From contig NC_019697.1 in the NCBI RefSeq assembly GCF_000317145.1, forward strand, positions 4,002,385 to 4,066,384: a DNA stretch of 64,000 nucleotides, read 5' to 3'. Position numbers and translations under genes: made by a program. Positions 54,489-63,075 of the stretch are shown here, one piece after another; within the stretch, counting starts at the first letter, position 1; each line of letters opens with the position of its first letter. This DNA comes from Chamaesiphon minutus PCC 6605. Lineage in GTDB: Bacteria > Cyanobacteriota > Cyanobacteriia > Cyanobacteriales > Chamaesiphonaceae. The notes under the pieces are model-generated. The model was not told the origin of the DNA. It searched no databases and saw only the letters and a list, made by a program, of their open reading frames with translations.

Positions 54489-54601
54489 CGTACTCTTTCC
54501 AGCATCAACGAAGAAATAGGAGTTTGAGGGTTTTTGAACTGCACCTAAATACCTAGATCAAACTATACATAACTAGACAAATTATCTGTTATAATGATTT
54601 T

Positions 54602-55204
54602 ATGTCTAGTTTAACGCCACAGGAAGCAGCCACCTTACTCGGTGTAACGGTTAGAACCCTACACAGATGGGAACTTGATGGAAAAATCAAGTCCACTCGC
54701 ACTGCTGGCGGTCATCGTCGGTATGACATAGCAGATTTAATTAGCAATAAATCGGATACTCAATTAACAGTAGGCTATGCCAGAGTTTCTAGTCACGACC
54801 AGAAAGAAGATCTAACTAGGCAAGTTATAGTTTTAGAAAGTTATTGTGCTAAACATGGCTGGGGGTTTGAAGTAATTCAAGATCTTGGCAGTGGAATGAA
54901 CTATAAAAAGAAAGGACTAATTAGGCTAATCAAGTTAATTACATCTTATCAAGTTGAACGACTAGTTCTAACTCATAAAGATAGATTACTTAGATTTGGG
55001 TCAGATCTAATTTTCACATTATGCGAACAATTTGGAACAGAGGTGATAATTATCAATCGCTCTGATGATAGTACATTTGAGGAAGATTTAGCATCAGACG
55101 TACTCGAAATCATCACTGTATTTTCTGCTCGTTTATACGGTAGTCGTTCTCATAAGAATAAGAAAATAGTAGAAGAGTTAAAGGAGGTAGCAAAACAGTT
55201 ATGA
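54602..55204 (+). CDS. tnpA: IS607-family serine recombinase
   Basis: The 200-residue product has a MerR-like helix-turn-helix at 3-45 (LTPQEAATLLGVTVRTLHRW, TAGGHRRYDIADL), then a resolvase domain with VGYARVSSHDQ, whose Ser63 is the likely nucleophile, and LVLTHKDRLLRFGSDLIFTL. It cuts and joins DNA at low sequence specificity to move the element. The stop overlaps the tnpB start by 4 bp (ATGA), so translation is coupled. Confidence 0.94.
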   Translation: MSSLTPQEAATLLGVTVRTLHRWELDGKIKSTRTAGGHRRYDIADLISNKSDTQLTVGYARVSSHDQKEDLTRQVIVLESYCAKHGWGFEVIQDLGSGMNYKKKGLIRLIKLITSYQVERLVLTHKDRLLRFGSDLIFTLCEQFGTEVIIINRSDDSTFEEDLASDVLEIITVFSARLYGSRSHKNKKIVEELKEVAKQL

Positions 55205-56361
55205 GAATCAGTTTTAAAACCGAACTAAAACTGAATAACTATCAAAGAACTCAACTGGCTAGACATGCGGGTGTAGCTCGTCATGCTTGGAACTGGGGCT
55301 TAGATCTGTGTAAAAAAATTCTCGACTACAATCGAGAAAATCCAACAGAGAAACTAAGATTTCCATCAGCGATCGATCTGCATAAATTCCTAGTCAAGTG
55401 GGTGAAGGTTGAAAACCCTTGGTATTACGAAGTATCCAAAACTAGCCCTCAATATGCGCTGAGATACTTAGCGAGTGCATTTTCTGATTTCTTTAGAAAG
55501 AAAACTGCGAATGGTCGGCGGGTGGGCTTTCCCAGATTCAAGCGCAAAGGTCAGCATGATAGCTTTACCTTGGAAGGGACTATTAAAGTTGAACATCGTT
55601 GGCTTCAATTACCAAAAATAGGAGTAGTAAAGACTTACGAACGATTGCCGCAAGGATTGACGCCTAAAACAGCAATAATTAGTCGAACCGCTGACCGTTG
55701 GTTTGTCTCTTTTAGCTATGAAGTCGAACCAAACACTACAGCTAAACTAGTTGGTGTTTGTGGTGTAGACTTAGGGATTAAAACACTAGCTACTTTAAGC
55801 ACAGGTGCAACGTTCCCCAACCCTCAACCTTACCGTCAATCTCAATCCAGATTAGCTAGGCTTCAAAAAGCAGCTAGCCGCAAGGTTAAAGGCTCAAACA
55901 ATCGACAAAAGGCGAATTTAAAAGTAGCCAAACAACATGCAAAAACTGCCAACATTCGTAAAGATACACTTAACAAATTAACTACTCACTTGGCTAAGAA
56001 CCACAGCCAAGTAGTAATTGAAGATTTGAATGTATCGGGAATGTTATCCAATCATTGTTTGGCTAAGTCAATTGCAGATTTAGGTATGTATGAATTTCGT
56101 CGCCAATTAACTTATAAATGTGAGCTATATGGTAGTGAATTGATTACTGTAGGTCGCTTTTTTCCAAGTTCTAAAACTTGTTCTTGTTGTGGGCATATCC
56201 AAGACATGCTGCTCAAAGAACGTGTTTTTAACTGTCAGCAATGCAATATCACTATCGACCGCGATCTGAATGCTGCACGCAATCTAGAACATCAAGCTCT
56301 GTCTTGTCGCACACAAACGGGAGGGAACCTCCCGTTCGATGCGCCGCTTATAGTAGCCTAA
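55201..56361 (+). CDS. tnpB: TnpB RNA-guided nuclease homologue
   Basis: The 386-residue product has the full TnpB layout: an N-terminal helix-turn-helix/wedge region, the split RuvC domain with Asp190 (GVDLGIKTLA), Glu274 (VIEDLNVSG) and Asp353 (ITIDRDLNAARN), and a four-Cys zinc finger with C327, C330, C345 and C348. All key residues are present and no frameshift is visible. TnpB proteins use a transposon-derived RNA from the 3' end of the element to cut DNA next to a target motif, which helps the element persist. Confidence 0.94.
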   Translation: MRISFKTELKLNNYQRTQLARHAGVARHAWNWGLDLCKKILDYNRENPTEKLRFPSAIDLHKFLVKWVKVENPWYYEVSKTSPQYALRYLASAFSDFFRKKTANGRRVGFPRFKRKGQHDSFTLEGTIKVEHRWLQLPKIGVVKTYERLPQGLTPKTAIISRTADRWFVSFSYEVEPNTTAKLVGVCGVDLGIKTLATLSTGATFPNPQPYRQSQSRLARLQKAASRKVKGSNNRQKANLKVAKQHAKTANIRKDTLNKLTTHLAKNHSQVVIEDLNVSGMLSNHCLAKSIADLGMYEFRRQLTYKCELYGSELITVGRFFPSSKTCSCCGHIQDMLLKERVFNCQQCNITIDRDLNAARNLEHQALSCRTQTGGNLPFDAPLIVA

Positions 56362-56455
56362 ACACTATACTGGGTGCAGCTTGCGCCTGGAAGCCTACAG
56401 AGGGATAGCCGCTCCGATGCCCCCGTTGAAGTAGGAAGTAGACATCAATCTAGCT
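56230..56455 (+). ncRNA. candidate guide (omega/re) RNA at the tnpB 3' end
   Basis: In studied IS200/605 and IS607 elements the guide RNA overlaps the 3' end of tnpB and runs to the right end. Here that region has a 9-bp hairpin AACGGGAGG-GAA-CCTCCCGTT (56316-56336) within tnpB, then a GC-rich stretch (56370-56435) with CTTGCGCC, AGCCTACAGAGGGATAGCCG and similar partly complementary words. Position and structure fit; the ends and guide start are inferred. Confidence 0.5.
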
Positions 56456-56464
56456 TGTCTAGAT

Positions 56465-58015
56465 TTGTATAGGTTCTATCAAGCGGCTAAAGTTAGTGTA
56501 AATTGAAGAAATGGAACAAATGCCGCAGCTAGATCAAATCGAGTTAAGTACAGCGGATTGGGAAGGAACCCCAATCGCAGTACAGCAGCTAGTGCTGGCA
56601 TTGTTGGCGGAGAATCAAGAATTAAAAGCGCGGTTGAGTGTCATCGAAGAGCAAATCAAGCAAAATAGCCAAAACTCATCAAAACCGCCATCAAAAGATG
56701 GATTTGGGACAAAGCCCAAGGTAAAAAAAGCCAAAGGGCAAAGAAATAGAGGCGGACAACTTGGGCATCCAGGGCACGAGCGCAATTTTCACGAATTAAC
56801 AGCAGAGAGTGAAATTCACGAACATATTCCCAGTAGTTGTAGAGTGTGCGGAGTAGAGTTAGAAGGAGCAGATCCTCAGCCCTATCGTCATCAGGTAATA
56901 GAAGTACCACCCATCACCGCCAAAATTACCGAACATCGACTGCATCAATTGGCTTGTCAACATTGTGGCGAAAAGACCAGAGCCAAATTGCCAGCAGGAA
57001 TATCAGCAGTAGGATATGGAGCAAGATTATCGGCATTAGTCGCCTGGTTGAGTAGCGATTATCGCCAAAGTCACGGACAACTACAGCAACTATTAAAACA
57101 GTTATTAGGGATTGAGATATCAATAGCCAGTATCAATCGGCTGCGGCAAGAAATGAGTCTCGCACTCGAATCAGTGGTGACGCAAGCCCATGAATACGTC
57201 CAATCACAACCACAAATCCACAGCGATGAAACCAGCTTTAGCCAAGGGAATTGTGACGGTCACAACCCCAAGCAGCGGCAAGGATGGTTATGGGTCGTGG
57301 TGACAAAGTTGATGAGCATCTTTGAGGTGAGCTTAAATCGGGGACAAGTCACTGCCAAGCAAATGATTGGCGAGCGATATACAGGAATTGTGATTTCCGA
57401 CCGTTACAGCAGTTATAACTGGTTATCCGTCGAACAACGTCAAGTCTGTTGGGCACACCTGAAGCGAGATTTAACCGCCATGTCCGAGCGTAGTGGCGTA
57501 TCTCAAACTATTGGTCAAGCTTTACTCAAGCGTCAGCAACGATTGTTCCGGTGGTGGCATCGAGTCCGTGATGGCACGATGACTCGTGCTGATTTTGAGC
57601 TGGCAGTAGTTGCTTTGCGCCAAGGGTTTAAAGCCGAATTAGAATCGGCAGTTGAATTGCCCATTGGCAAGAATGAGAATACACCGCTAGCGAAAACAGT
57701 ACGGACTTGCGAGCAGTTACTTAAAATCGAACCAGCACTTTGGACGTTTGTAACGGTGCCTGGTATCGAACCGACTAATAATGCTGCCGAACAAGCTTTA
57801 CGTCAAGCGGTCATCTGGCGGCGGACTAGCTTTGGTTCTCAATCCCTGGCTGGGAGTCAATTTGTGGCGCGATTACTTTCAGTGGTGACTTCGCTTAAGG
57901 CTCAACAGCGTGATGTTTGGGATTTTCTGACCTTGGTGTGTCAAGCTGCTCGATTTGATTTACCGATGCCTTCTCTCATCCCTCTGGATTGTCCCCTTCC
58001 TTAAAACCTCTACAA
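56465..58015 (+). mobile_element. IS66-family element, imperfect ends
   Basis: TTGTATAGGTTCTA at 56465 and, inverted, TTGTAGAGGTTTTA ending at 58015 match at 11 of 14 positions and bracket the IS66 transposase gene. I find no 8-bp target duplication. Only the large transposase gene is present; the small accessory genes of some IS66 elements (tnpA, tnpB) are absent, as in many cyanobacterial members. The right end falls inside the 57960-58460 gene. Confidence 0.75.
56511..58004 (+). CDS. IS66-family transposase
   Basis: The 497-residue product is complete: an N-terminal coiled coil (LLAENQELKARLSVIEEQIK), the QNSQNSSKPPSKDGFG motif, a zinc finger (CRVCGVELEG, CQHCGEKTRAK), and the DDE domain with IHSDETSFSQGN, VISDRYSSYNWL and GIEPTNNAAEQALRQAVIWR carrying the Glu. 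It seems functional. Its last 15 codons overlap the opposite-strand hypothetical gene. Confidence 0.95.
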   Translation: MEQMPQLDQIELSTADWEGTPIAVQQLVLALLAENQELKARLSVIEEQIKQNSQNSSKPPSKDGFGTKPKVKKAKGQRNRGGQLGHPGHERNFHELTAESEIHEHIPSSCRVCGVELEGADPQPYRHQVIEVPPITAKITEHRLHQLACQHCGEKTRAKLPAGISAVGYGARLSALVAWLSSDYRQSHGQLQQLLKQLLGIEISIASINRLRQEMSLALESVVTQAHEYVQSQPQIHSDETSFSQGNCDGHNPKQRQGWLWVVVTKLMSIFEVSLNRGQVTAKQMIGERYTGIVISDRYSSYNWLSVEQRQVCWAHLKRDLTAMSERSGVSQTIGQALLKRQQRLFRWWHRVRDGTMTRADFELAVVALRQGFKAELESAVELPIGKNENTPLAKTVRTCEQLLKIEPALWTFVTVPGIEPTNNAAEQALRQAVIWRRTSFGSQSLAGSQFVARLLSVVTSLKAQQRDVWDFLTLVCQAARFDLPMPSLIPLDCPLP

Positions 58016-58460
58016 CTCCCATTCTCTGGTTCCCCTTTGAAGCTTTACCTTCCATCCAATGAACATTTTGTCCTAGTGACTTCAAAACTTTACACGCATA
58101 GTGGTTCCCTTCCTTCCACCATTTAATTAGAGCATCTGCGTCGTACTCAATAGTTTTTGCCTCCTCCTTGTCTGGATCGTTTACTAAGAGAGAGAACTCC
58201 GAGACAAGCATACCCATCACCGCAGCAGTTTCGAGGACAAAAAAGGTGGGTCTGAAATAATTAATATTTAGATGGAGTAATTCATTCGATCGATAAATCG
58301 TAAAGTGGACACCAGTATCATCGTTCTCGTAGGAAAGTTTACCATCCTCACCTTCGTTCTCGATACTAATATTCGGCTGTGTCTTTGCCCATACAGTTAT
58401 GGCATTCATTGTGGGTGCTGGTTTGCCATTGCGCGAGATAAATTCAAGATCGAAGGACAT
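57960..58460 (-). CDS. hypothetical protein with IS-derived C-terminus
   Basis: The 166-residue product starts MSFDLEFISRNGKPAPTMNA. Residues 1-148 look like an ordinary soluble protein (acidic, mixed fold: HFTIYRSNELLHLNINYFRP, VMGMLVSEFSLLVNDPDKEE); I do not recognise the family. The last 18 or so residues (VEVLRKGTIQRDERRHR) are encoded by the right end of the IS66 element, so the native end has been replaced. The truncation may or may not spoil its function. Confidence 0.7.
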   Translation of the reverse strand: MSFDLEFISRNGKPAPTMNAITVWAKTQPNISIENEGEDGKLSYENDDTGVHFTIYRSNELLHLNINYFRPTFFVLETAAVMGMLVSEFSLLVNDPDKEEAKTIEYDADALIKWWKEGNHYACKVLKSLGQNVHWMEGKASKGNQRMGVVEVLRKGTIQRDERRHR

Positions 58461-58512
58461 TACTATAGCCTCGCAAATATGGTTACTATTTTATTATTCC
58501 CCTCATTTATCA

Positions 58513-61500
58513 TTAATTTCCCTGAGATTCAATTACGCCTTCAGATTCATTTACCATCAACCTCAACCGCTCCAACGTCCCCAATTCCACATCTTCCCAC
58601 AAACCCCGCTGATTAGCTTCGAGTAACCTTTCTGCCATATCTCGCTGTACCCACGGATTATTTTGCTCGATAAATTCTCGGACTGATTCATCGAATAAAT
58701 AAGCATCCGCCACACCTTGATACATGAAGTCCTGCACGCAATTAGCTGTGGCATCATAGGCAAATAAGAAATCTAGCGTCGCTGCCATTTCCGAGGCTCC
58801 CTTGTAGCCGTGACGCATGGCTCCGGCGATCCATTTGGGGTTGACGACACGCGATCGATATACCCGATCGATCTCTTCTGTCAGTTTGCGAACTTTGGGA
58901 TTTTCAGTGCGAGAATTATCGCCGAAATAGGCTTCGGGTGCTTTGCCGGATACTTGTTTAATTGCAGCGGTTAAGCCACCTTGAAACTGATAATAATCAT
59001 CGGAATCGAGTAAGTCGTGTTCGCGATTGTCTTGATTTTGGAGAACGATTTGCATATTACTCAAGCGTTGGTTAAATGCTTCGGGTGCGGCGATGCCTTC
59101 GGCTTTGTTGGTATAAGCGTAGGCACTCCAATTGATATAAGCTTGGGCTAAATCTGCTTCAGTTTCCCAATTTTGGGATTCGATTAATCCTTGCAATCCG
59201 GCACCATATGCACCTGGTTTAGAGCCGAAAATCCGATATTGCGATCGAGTCTGAGCTTCATCTAATGTTAATCCCTGCTCTAACCATTTGATTTGTTCTT
59301 GTTGAACTCGATCGGCTAATGGATTTTGCTCTGGGGTTTCTTCTAATGCGGCGACGGCTTTAACAGCATTGTCAAATAAATCGATTAAATTGGGAAAAGC
59401 ATCGCGGAAGAAACCGGAAATTCGCAAGGTGACATCGACGCGGGGACGACCTAAAATTGAGATAGGTAATATCTCAAAATCTACAACGCGGCGGGATACT
59501 CCATCCCAAACTGGTTGAACACCGATTAATGCTAAAGCTTGGGCGATATCGTCGCCGCCTGTACGCATGGTGGATGTGCCCCAGATGGATAAGCCGAGGG
59601 TTTGGGGATATTCACCATGTTCTTGAGTATAGCGATCGATCAGCACTTCTGCGGCTTTGCGTCCCAGGCACCAGGCGGTTTCGGTGGGTACGGCGCGGAT
59701 ATCGACGGAGTAGAAATTTCGTCCGGTGGGGAGGACTTCGGGTTTACCGCGTGTGGGTGCGCCGGATGCGCTGCTGGGGATGTATTCACCGTTTAAGCCG
59801 CGCAGGAGGTTAGTCATTTCCTGGGGGGTTTGCTGGAGAGCGGGGAGGAGGCGGGTGGAGATCCAGTCTAGTTCGGCTTGGGTGTGGGTGCCGATCTCGC
59901 CATTAACCTGTAGGGGTTCCCCTTGTGGGTACCCTTCACCAACCACGCTGGTTTCTATCAACCTCTGGACTAATTCGGCGGCGTATTCTTCGAGGATTTC
60001 TACTGCGTCACCGATGATGCGGATTGGCTTGGTTGCTAGTTTCGTTTCGGCATCTGAATCCCCCCTAGCCCCCCTTAAAAAGGGGGGGATTGGACCTAGA
60101 TTTGTGCGGGAATCTATGTTCTTAGTCCCCCTTGGAAAGGGGGATTTAGGGGGATTTCTAGGAGCTACGAATCCTACAAACTCTTCACCCAGATCTGCCG
60201 TTAACGGATCGAAATCCCATTCCCAATCTAATGCAATTGCCCGTGTTAAACCCATTCTATTTGCATTAGGATTACGCGCGATCGCGACAATTAAATCTCG
60301 TAATTGTGTATCCTGGGGGCATTGTCCAAATATATGCAAACCGTCGCGGATTTGGGCTTCTTTTAGTTCGCAGAGATAGCCGTCGGCGGTATTTAAAAAC
60401 CTCGATATTGTGTCATCACTGGAATTCACATCTAGTCCTTTACCCACCCCCCCCTGCGGGTACCCCTCCTGGGAGGGGATTAAGTCGGGGATGCCGAGGG
60501 TTTCGTGGAGGTGTTCTTGTTGGATGAGGGTAATTAGTCGATCGCGAATCGGTGCTAGTCTTAATGGATCTAGGGTTTGGGCTTCGTAATACTCGTCGAT
60601 TAAACCTTCTAATTGATTTAAACTCCCGTAGAGTTCCGCTCGTGTCATCGGTGGCGTGAGATGATCGAGGATTACGGCTTGGGTGCGACGTTTGGCTTGG
60701 GAACCTTCGCCAGGATCGTTGACAATGAAGGGGTATAAGTGGGGCATTGCGCCGAATACGGCTTCGGGGTAGCAATTTTCCGAGAGGGCGACGCTTTTGC
60801 CTGGGAGCCATTCTAAGTTACCGTGTTTGCCGACATGGACGATCGCATCTGCACCGAAGTTAGCTTTTACCCAGTGATAGAAGGCGACGTATTGATGGGG
60901 TGGCACTAAATCGGGGGCGTGGTAGTTGAGGTTGGGATCTTTATCGTAGCCGCGCGCGGGTTGGATGCCGACGAAGACGTTGCCGAATTGGATGCCGGGG
61001 ATGGGGTAGGTGGTGGGTGATGTAGATGGTGAATCCCCCCTAGCCCCCCTTAAGAAGGGGGGGATCGGATCTAGATCTATGTTCAAAGTCCCCCTTTCCA
61101 AGGGGGATTTAGGGGGATTCGCCATCTCCGCCTTCTCCAATAACGATCGATCGTTCTTAGTCCCCCTTTCCAAGGAGGATTTAGCGGCGCGCGCGGAGGA
61201 GGTTTCCTCCGCTAAAAAGCGCGACAAGACAGGGGGATTTACACCATCTCCGCCCCATCGCTCAACAATCCCCTGTTGCACCGCAATTGGTAAAGTCTGA
61301 AAATGCGCCCAATACTCTTCACTATCCAAAGACTGATGCGCCTTCCGCCATCCATCCCCTTCAGGATCGTTAGTTACTCCTGCCGTCAATAACTTAATCA
61401 ACTCCCCGCTATCAGCGGGAATATCCCCAACCTGATAACCCGCAGCCTTCAGCGCGTGCAAAATTTCCACACAACTTTGGGGCGTATCTAAACCCACCCC

Positions 61501-62676
61501 ATTCGCCAACCGCCCATCGCGAGTTGGGTAATTAGCCAAAATCAGAGCTACCTTGCGCTCTTTTACCGATTTCCGCCGTAGCTTGCTCCAATTCAAAGCC
61601 AATTCTGCCACAAATTCCACTCGATCGGGTACAGGTTCATACACCAATACATCCGTCTGAAGTGCCGAGTTCTGAGTTTGCACCGCCTTAAACGAAATCG
61701 CCCGCGTAATAATCCGCCCATCCACCTCTGGTAGAGCCACATTCATCGCCATATCGCGGGGTGTCAACCCCTGCCAACCAGATTCCCAAAATTCCTTCCC
61801 CGCACCACTCAAAATCACTTGAAAAACAGGTAAATTCAGCGTCGCCCAGAAACCTACTTGCGGCGTATCGGTATCCAAACTCGCCAGGGAAAAACTGGTG
61901 GTATTGAGTAAAACATCCACCCCCTGCTGACAATAACTAGTCAACACCCGCTGCACCACCGGATCTTTGAGCGAAGACACGTAAATCGGTACGGGCGTGA
62001 GGTTACGATCGACTAAAGCTTGACACAATGCCTCGATCGCCGCTAGATTTCCCGATAGATAATGCGCCCGATAGAAAATGATCGCCGCCCCACCCTGTAA
62101 CGGCATTCCCTCTGGCAACCACCGCGTTTCATCATAAATCCCCACACGCGGCACAACTTCCGCAACACGATATGCACAGTCAAAATCTAACCATCGACTG
62201 GCGATAAAATTCAATAACTGACGGTAATTATCCACCCCACCTTCAATCAGGTATTGCCACACTCGATCGACATCCGCCAAACTCGCTGTAGAATGGCTCA
62301 TCAACGTCGGATCGGGACGCTCGTCACCTGGCAAAACGATTAACACCGCTCCCGTCTGTCTAGCAGTCTCCTGGACGACTTCTAGCCCATAACTCCAATA
62401 GGATTGACCCCCAATTAAGCGGACGATTATCACCTTCGCCGCTGTCAATACATCCTCGGCATAAGTATCGATCGTCAATTGCTGCTGCAACTGCAACAAA
62501 TTCACCACCCGCACCTGGGGGAACTCTTCTGATAGCTGCGTTGTAGCAACTGCTAATGTCTGTATATCGGTATCAGCGGCGGTGATAAATGCGATCGGTG
62601 CTGGCTGTTGTTCGACAAAGATGACACCTTCAGCAGCAGGATTCCAACCACCTGGTATTGTAGCGAGACGATGCAT
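58513..62676 (-). CDS. cobN: cobaltochelatase subunit CobN with repeat insertions
   Basis: The 1387-residue product matches CobN/BchH-type chelatase large subunits: VIFYRAHYLSGNLAAIEALC-like region near 205, IPGIQFGNVFVGIQPARGYD near 560, DAIVHVGKHGNLEWLPGKSV near 610, GAPTRGKPEVLPTGRNFYSV near 970, and WIAGAMRHGYKGASEMAATL near 1280. CobN inserts cobalt into hydrogenobyrinate a,c-diamide in aerobic B12 synthesis, or serves a related metal insertion in cyanobacteria. Usual length is about 1250-1300; the excess is explained by low-complexity in-frame insertions (see the repeat entries). The frame is open throughout. No cobalamin riboswitch is seen in the short leader. Confidence 0.93.
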   Translation of the reverse strand: MHRLATIPGGWNPAAEGVIFVEQQPAPIAFITAADTDIQTLAVATTQLSEEFPQVRVVNLLQLQQQLTIDTYAEDVLTAAKVIIVRLIGGQSYWSYGLEVVQETARQTGAVLIVLPGDERPDPTLMSHSTASLADVDRVWQYLIEGGVDNYRQLLNFIASRWLDFDCAYRVAEVVPRVGIYDETRWLPEGMPLQGGAAIIFYRAHYLSGNLAAIEALCQALVDRNLTPVPIYVSSLKDPVVQRVLTSYCQQGVDVLLNTTSFSLASLDTDTPQVGFWATLNLPVFQVILSGAGKEFWESGWQGLTPRDMAMNVALPEVDGRIITRAISFKAVQTQNSALQTDVLVYEPVPDRVEFVAELALNWSKLRRKSVKERKVALILANYPTRDGRLANGVGLDTPQSCVEILHALKAAGYQVGDIPADSGELIKLLTAGVTNDPEGDGWRKAHQSLDSEEYWAHFQTLPIAVQQGIVERWGGDGVNPPVLSRFLAEETSSARAAKSSLERGTKNDRSLLEKAEMANPPKSPLERGTLNIDLDPIPPFLRGARGDSPSTSPTTYPIPGIQFGNVFVGIQPARGYDKDPNLNYHAPDLVPPHQYVAFYHWVKANFGADAIVHVGKHGNLEWLPGKSVALSENCYPEAVFGAMPHLYPFIVNDPGEGSQAKRRTQAVILDHLTPPMTRAELYGSLNQLEGLIDEYYEAQTLDPLRLAPIRDRLITLIQQEHLHETLGIPDLIPSQEGYPQGGVGKGLDVNSSDDTISRFLNTADGYLCELKEAQIRDGLHIFGQCPQDTQLRDLIVAIARNPNANRMGLTRAIALDWEWDFDPLTADLGEEFVGFVAPRNPPKSPFPRGTKNIDSRTNLGPIPPFLRGARGDSDAETKLATKPIRIIGDAVEILEEYAAELVQRLIETSVVGEGYPQGEPLQVNGEIGTHTQAELDWISTRLLPALQQTPQEMTNLLRGLNGEYIPSSASGAPTRGKPEVLPTGRNFYSVDIRAVPTETAWCLGRKAAEVLIDRYTQEHGEYPQTLGLSIWGTSTMRTGGDDIAQALALIGVQPVWDGVSRRVVDFEILPISILGRPRVDVTLRISGFFRDAFPNLIDLFDNAVKAVAALEETPEQNPLADRVQQEQIKWLEQGLTLDEAQTRSQYRIFGSKPGAYGAGLQGLIESQNWETEADLAQAYINWSAYAYTNKAEGIAAPEAFNQRLSNMQIVLQNQDNREHDLLDSDDYYQFQGGLTAAIKQVSGKAPEAYFGDNSRTENPKVRKLTEEIDRVYRSRVVNPKWIAGAMRHGYKGASEMAATLDFLFAYDATANCVQDFMYQGVADAYLFDESVREFIEQNNPWVQRDMAERLLEANQRGLWEDVELGTLERLRLMVNESEGVIESQGN
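59911..59948 (-). repeat. in-frame short palindrome in cobN (EGYPQG type, copy 1)
   Basis: GGGGTTCCCCTTGTGGGTACCC encodes part of VVGEGYPQGEPLQV. The same EGYPQG peptide appears again at 60441-60478, where normal CobN has no such word. A short GGGTACCC-centred repeat inserted in the reading frame. Confidence 0.6.
60056..60157 (-). repeat. in-frame palindromic element A in cobN
   Basis: 102 bp from GAATCCCCCCTAG to TAGGGGGATTTC, with inner stems CCCCCCTT/AAGGGGGG and CCCCCTTGGAAAGGGGG. It encodes NPPKSPFPRGTKN ... PPFLRGARGDSD. The length is a multiple of three and the element lies in a loop of CobN. Confidence 0.82.
60441..60478 (-). repeat. in-frame short palindrome in cobN (EGYPQG type, copy 2)
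   Basis: CACCCCCCCCTGCGGGTACC, then CCTCCTGGGAGG, encodes PSQEGYPQGGVGKGL. Same EGYPQG core as 59911-59948. Confidence 0.6.
61031..61120 (-). repeat. in-frame palindromic element B in cobN
   Basis: 90 bp, GAATCCCCCCTAGCCCCCC to TTTAGGGGGATTC, same design as element A. It encodes NPPKSPLERGTLN ... PPFLRGARGDS. The inverted GAATCCCCC ends are complete. Length is a multiple of three. Confidence 0.82.
61157..61240 (-). repeat. nested in-frame elements in cobN (half copy C plus insert)
   Basis: TCCCCCTTTCCAAGGAGGAT is the right half of the A/B element. Its continuation GGGGGATTT is separated from it by 48 bp (61184-61231) that hold another palindrome, GCGGAGGA-GGTT-TCCTCCGC. So a second repeat inserted into the first, again by a multiple of three. 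It encodes ARAAKSSLERGTKNDRS and nearby residues. Confidence 0.72.
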
Positions 62677-62716
62677 CGATTTTCACCCTGACAGACAGCA
62701 CCTTATTCTAACGAAC
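62596..62716 (-). repeat. cobN 5'-end direct repeat, left copy
   Basis: The first 27 codons of cobN and about 40 bp of leader. A diverged direct copy lies at 63391-63515. Together they bracket the small-gene cassette 62760-63372. Confidence 0.85.
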
Positions 62717-62759
62717 TTGGTATGATGCTTGGAGTCAGAGATATTTAAACAGTCGGGGA

Positions 62760-62864
62760 ATGAGTGAAACTATTTGGGTGTATGGTTATCATGGCACCAG
62801 TATGGATCGAGCTTCAGCAATTGTCAAAACTGGCTTCAACTCTAGTAATATGGATGATATTTAG
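62760..62864 (+). pseudogene. 34-residue fragment like the start of an ART-type protein
   Basis: MSETIWVYGYHGTSMDRASA, then IVKTGFNSSNMDDI and a stop. YHGTS...A..IVKTGF matches the start of a family of proteins with an ADP-ribosyltransferase-like YHGT motif, which normally go on for 150 or more residues. The rest is missing, so this looks truncated. It ends 2 bp before the next ATG, as in an operon, so translation coupling is possible. Confidence 0.55.
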
Positions 62865-62866
62865 CT

Positions 62867-63061
62867 ATGCCATTAGATCCTAAAGAATTTGAAAAGGTAT
62901 TTGCCAATCACTTTAAAACGATCGAACCCGAACAGTTTTTGGATAATTTAAAAGCAGCTTGCCCCTACTTATTTAACGAAGATTCGATCGCAACCACTGA
63001 TGTAATTAATGGTGATGAAAGTAGTGTCAAACAGATTGTGTTAAATGATGCTAAAGTTTAG
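62867..63061 (+). CDS. small hypothetical protein
   Basis: The 64-residue product (MPLDPKEFEKVFANHFKTIE, EQFLDNLKAACPYLFNEDS) is acidic and soluble, with a helical first half. Not recognised. It begins 2 bp after the ART-like fragment and ends 14 bp before the next gene, so the three form one unit. Confidence 0.55.
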   Translation: MPLDPKEFEKVFANHFKTIEPEQFLDNLKAACPYLFNEDSIATTDVINGDESSVKQIVLNDAKV

Positions 63062-63075
63062 CACCCTGCTCGAAT

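Larger units (their letters stand above)
54540..56455 (+). mobile_element. IS607-family element (approximate ends)
   Basis: Contains a serine recombinase gene and tnpB in ATGA overlap. IS607 elements lack inverted repeats and target duplications, so the ends cannot be read from one copy. The left end is probably within 54530-54600, upstream of the recombinase start; the right end is in the GC-rich, structured stretch 56362-56455 that follows tnpB and precedes the IS66 end at 56465. Confidence 0.75.

Noticed and set aside
62677-62759. Cobalamin riboswitch before cobN
   Set aside because: Only about 80 bp lie between the cobN start and the next gene, and I see no B12-box-like sequence.
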